In this document: positions 5,615-6,279 of the stretch, piece by piece
How the letters are laid out: each line of letters opens with the position of its first letter
How positions within the stretch are numbered: the stretch's first letter is position 1
From: Ruminococcaceae bacterium UBA1691
Lineage (GTDB): Bacteria > Bacillota > Clostridia > Oscillospirales > Acutalibacteraceae
DNA: 6,279 nucleotides
Direction: 5' to 3'
Assembly: GCA_002320555.1 (NCBI GenBank)
Contig: DCJV01000135.1
Location: forward strand, 1 to 6,279
The notes under the pieces: model-generated
What the model was told of the DNA's origin: nothing
What the model saw: only the letters and a program-made list of their open reading frames with translations
The model's database searches: none
Translations under genes and position numbers: made by a program

Positions 5615-5645
5615 GGCCCGGCGCGTTTTAGAAACGTGCCGGGCC
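5615..5645. terminator. Strong GC hairpin between subunit D and the structured region
   Basis: Bases 5615-5628 pair with 5632-5645 in a 14-pair stem with a three-base TAG loop (GGCCCGGC closing on GCCGGGCC). It starts 19 bases after the subunit D stop codon, so it is probably the V-ATPase operon's transcript end. On the minus strand one internal pair is an A-C mismatch and the RNA continues GGATATTTG, a poor U tract. On the plus strand that pair is a G-U wobble, and the stem is followed by TTTCATC. It may serve both directions. Confidence 0.6.
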
Positions 5646-5664
5646 TTTCATCATCCGATTTTGT

Positions 5665-6279
5665 TCACATCGCGTCGCGCGGATCTTTATAGTGATGTGC
5701 CTGTTCGAGCATCATATCCTTGACCTTCATCAGCCGCGTCGTCGTGCTGCGCTCATTTTCATCGAGCTTCATCGTGATGAATTTGATCGTCTCCTCGTAC
5801 TGAGGAATCATCACGTGTTCCAGGGCGTTGACGCGCCGCCTAGTCTTCTCGATCTCCTCCGCCATGAGCTGGCAGGATTTCTCGACCTCCGCCAATCGCA
5901 GCAGCTTCGGCATGATGTCTGACAGGGCGCGCACCGCGTCGTCGAGATCGCCGGAGGTGAAGGCGTATCCATAGGGAAAGATATCGTTTTTATCCGCCGT
6001 TTTCATCTGCGTATGGTAGACCGGGATACGCACGCTCATGATATCCTTCTCCTCGATCTCCAGATGCATCTCCTGCTTCGGGATCATCAGGGCGACGGAA
6101 AGCACCTCATCCTGCATCACGCTGCGCGCCACCGCCATATGGCGGTTGGCCTCTTCGATGCCCGCCTCCACCTCACGGCGCAATTGCTTATTCTCCCGCA
6201 CGAGATCGAGGAACTGACGCATCAGCTCGTCGCGCTTATCCTTTAAGAGCTTGTGGCCTTTGCGCGCGGTGGCAAGCTT
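5665..6279 (-). CDS. ntpD: V-type ATP synthase/ATPase subunit D, 5' end beyond window
   Basis: The visible 204 residues are the body and C-terminus of subunit D, the central rotor shaft of the V1 part of a V-type (A/V) ATPase, which couples ATP hydrolysis in the A3B3 head to ion movement through the membrane ring. The frame continues upstream of the first internal ATG at 6220-6222 to the window edge with KLATARKGHKLLKDKRDEL, the conserved N-terminal helix of the family. Only some 15-20 residues should be missing. The N-terminal helix (to about residue 75 of the visible part) and C-terminal helix (about 130-195) are heptad-like and would form the coiled-coil shaft; the middle segment with IPVYHTQMKTADKNDIFPYG is the globular part. 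It normally lies late in a V-ATPase operon after subunits A and B, so those genes are expected beyond the right edge. The stop at 5665-5667 is followed by a strong hairpin. Confidence 0.95.
   Translation of the reverse strand, partial: KLATARKGHKLLKDKRDELMRQFLDLVRENKQLRREVEAGIEEANRHMAVARSVMQDEVLSVALMIPKQEMHLEIEEKDIMSVRIPVYHTQMKTADKNDIFPYGYAFTSGDLDDAVRALSDIMPKLLRLAEVEKSCQLMAEEIEKTRRRVNALEHVMIPQYEETIKFITMKLDENERSTTTRLMKVKDMMLEQAHHYKDPRDAM

Larger units (their letters stand above)
5300..5664. ncRNA. Gene-free, hairpin-rich region; candidate structured RNA of uncertain strand
   Basis: No convincing gene lies in these 365 bases, but base pairing is dense. GTATGG and GCGGAGG (5337-5342, 5345-5351) are complementary to CCATAC and CCTCCGC (5601-5606, 5583-5589), bracketing about 270 bases. 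Inside are a 13-pair stem with one bulge (5393-5406 with 5424-5436), an abutting stem GTGAGA/TCTCAC (5437-5442 with 5453-5458), CGGT/ACCG (5492-5495 with 5500-5503), GGCTTTC/GAAAGCC (5513-5519 with 5528-5534) and AGGCTGCC against GGCA and GCCT (5551-5558 with 5575-5585). The 13-pair stem has a G-U pair on the plus strand (A-C on minus), hinting at a plus-strand RNA ending at the hairpin 5615-5645. The alternative is a minus-strand leader of the 76-residue gene. I do not recognise tmRNA, SRP RNA, RNase P, T-box or a common riboswitch core. Pairings were found by eye and some may be chance. Confidence 0.35.

Noticed and set aside
5300..5664. Known RNA families: tmRNA, SRP RNA, RNase P RNA, 6S RNA, T-box, glycine, TPP, c-di-GMP or SAM riboswitches.
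   Set aside because: The conserved core sequences I know for these (for example GGAAGGAAGCAGC of SRP RNA or the T-box GGUGG motif) are absent on both strands; 6S RNA is defined mainly by structure and cannot be fully excluded by eye.

Overview
The window looks like a piece of a moderately GC-rich Firmicutes (Clostridia-type) chromosome. Three things point that way: a V-type (rotary, Na+/H+) ATPase subunit gene, as found in many fermentative clostridia; a recA promoter region carrying a LexA box of the Gram-positive CGAAC-N4-GTTCG type; and strong GGAGG-type ribosome binding sites. The exact taxon cannot be read from the sequence. Every gene I can support is on the minus strand, so transcription runs from high to low coordinates.

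Layout in the direction of transcription: (1) 6279-5665, the body and C-terminus of V-type ATPase subunit D, whose start lies beyond the window edge; (2) 5645-5615, a strong GC hairpin just after it; (3) about 5607-5300, a gene-free stretch unusually rich in stem-loops, with a long-range complementary pair bracketing about 270 nt; (4) 5299-5069, a small gene for a 76-residue, beta-rich protein of unknown function with a near-perfect ribosome binding site; (5) 5068-4727, a second gene-free stretch holding two stem-loops, a distal promoter (TTGACA-N17-TAGAAT), a proximal recA promoter (TTGCAT-N17-TATAAT) and a one-mismatch LexA box; (6) 4726-3569 recA and 3572-2946 recX, overlapping by four bases (ATGA); (7) 2793-223, a complete cytoplasmic glycoside hydrolase family 2 beta-mannosidase; (8) 222-1, a short non-coding tail with a perfect 11-bp hairpin.

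The recA-recX pair is the functional core: RecA builds the recombination and SOS-signalling filament, RecX tunes that filament, and LexA probably damps transcription until DNA damage. The V-ATPase subunit and the beta-mannosidase are metabolic neighbours with no evident link to DNA repair; the mannosidase looks like an accessory sugar-use gene placed after recX.

The most unusual part is 5300-5664. It does not look coding and I do not recognise it as a known RNA family. It holds many local hairpins, mutually exclusive long-range pairings, and a possible anti-Shine-Dalgarno/anti-anti-Shine-Dalgarno arrangement in front of the 76-residue gene. It may be either a minus-strand regulatory leader or a plus-strand non-coding RNA, and the G-U wobble evidence leans to the plus strand. 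Both readings are inference from hand-found pairings. I see no tRNA, rRNA, CRISPR array, insertion sequence or phage gene.
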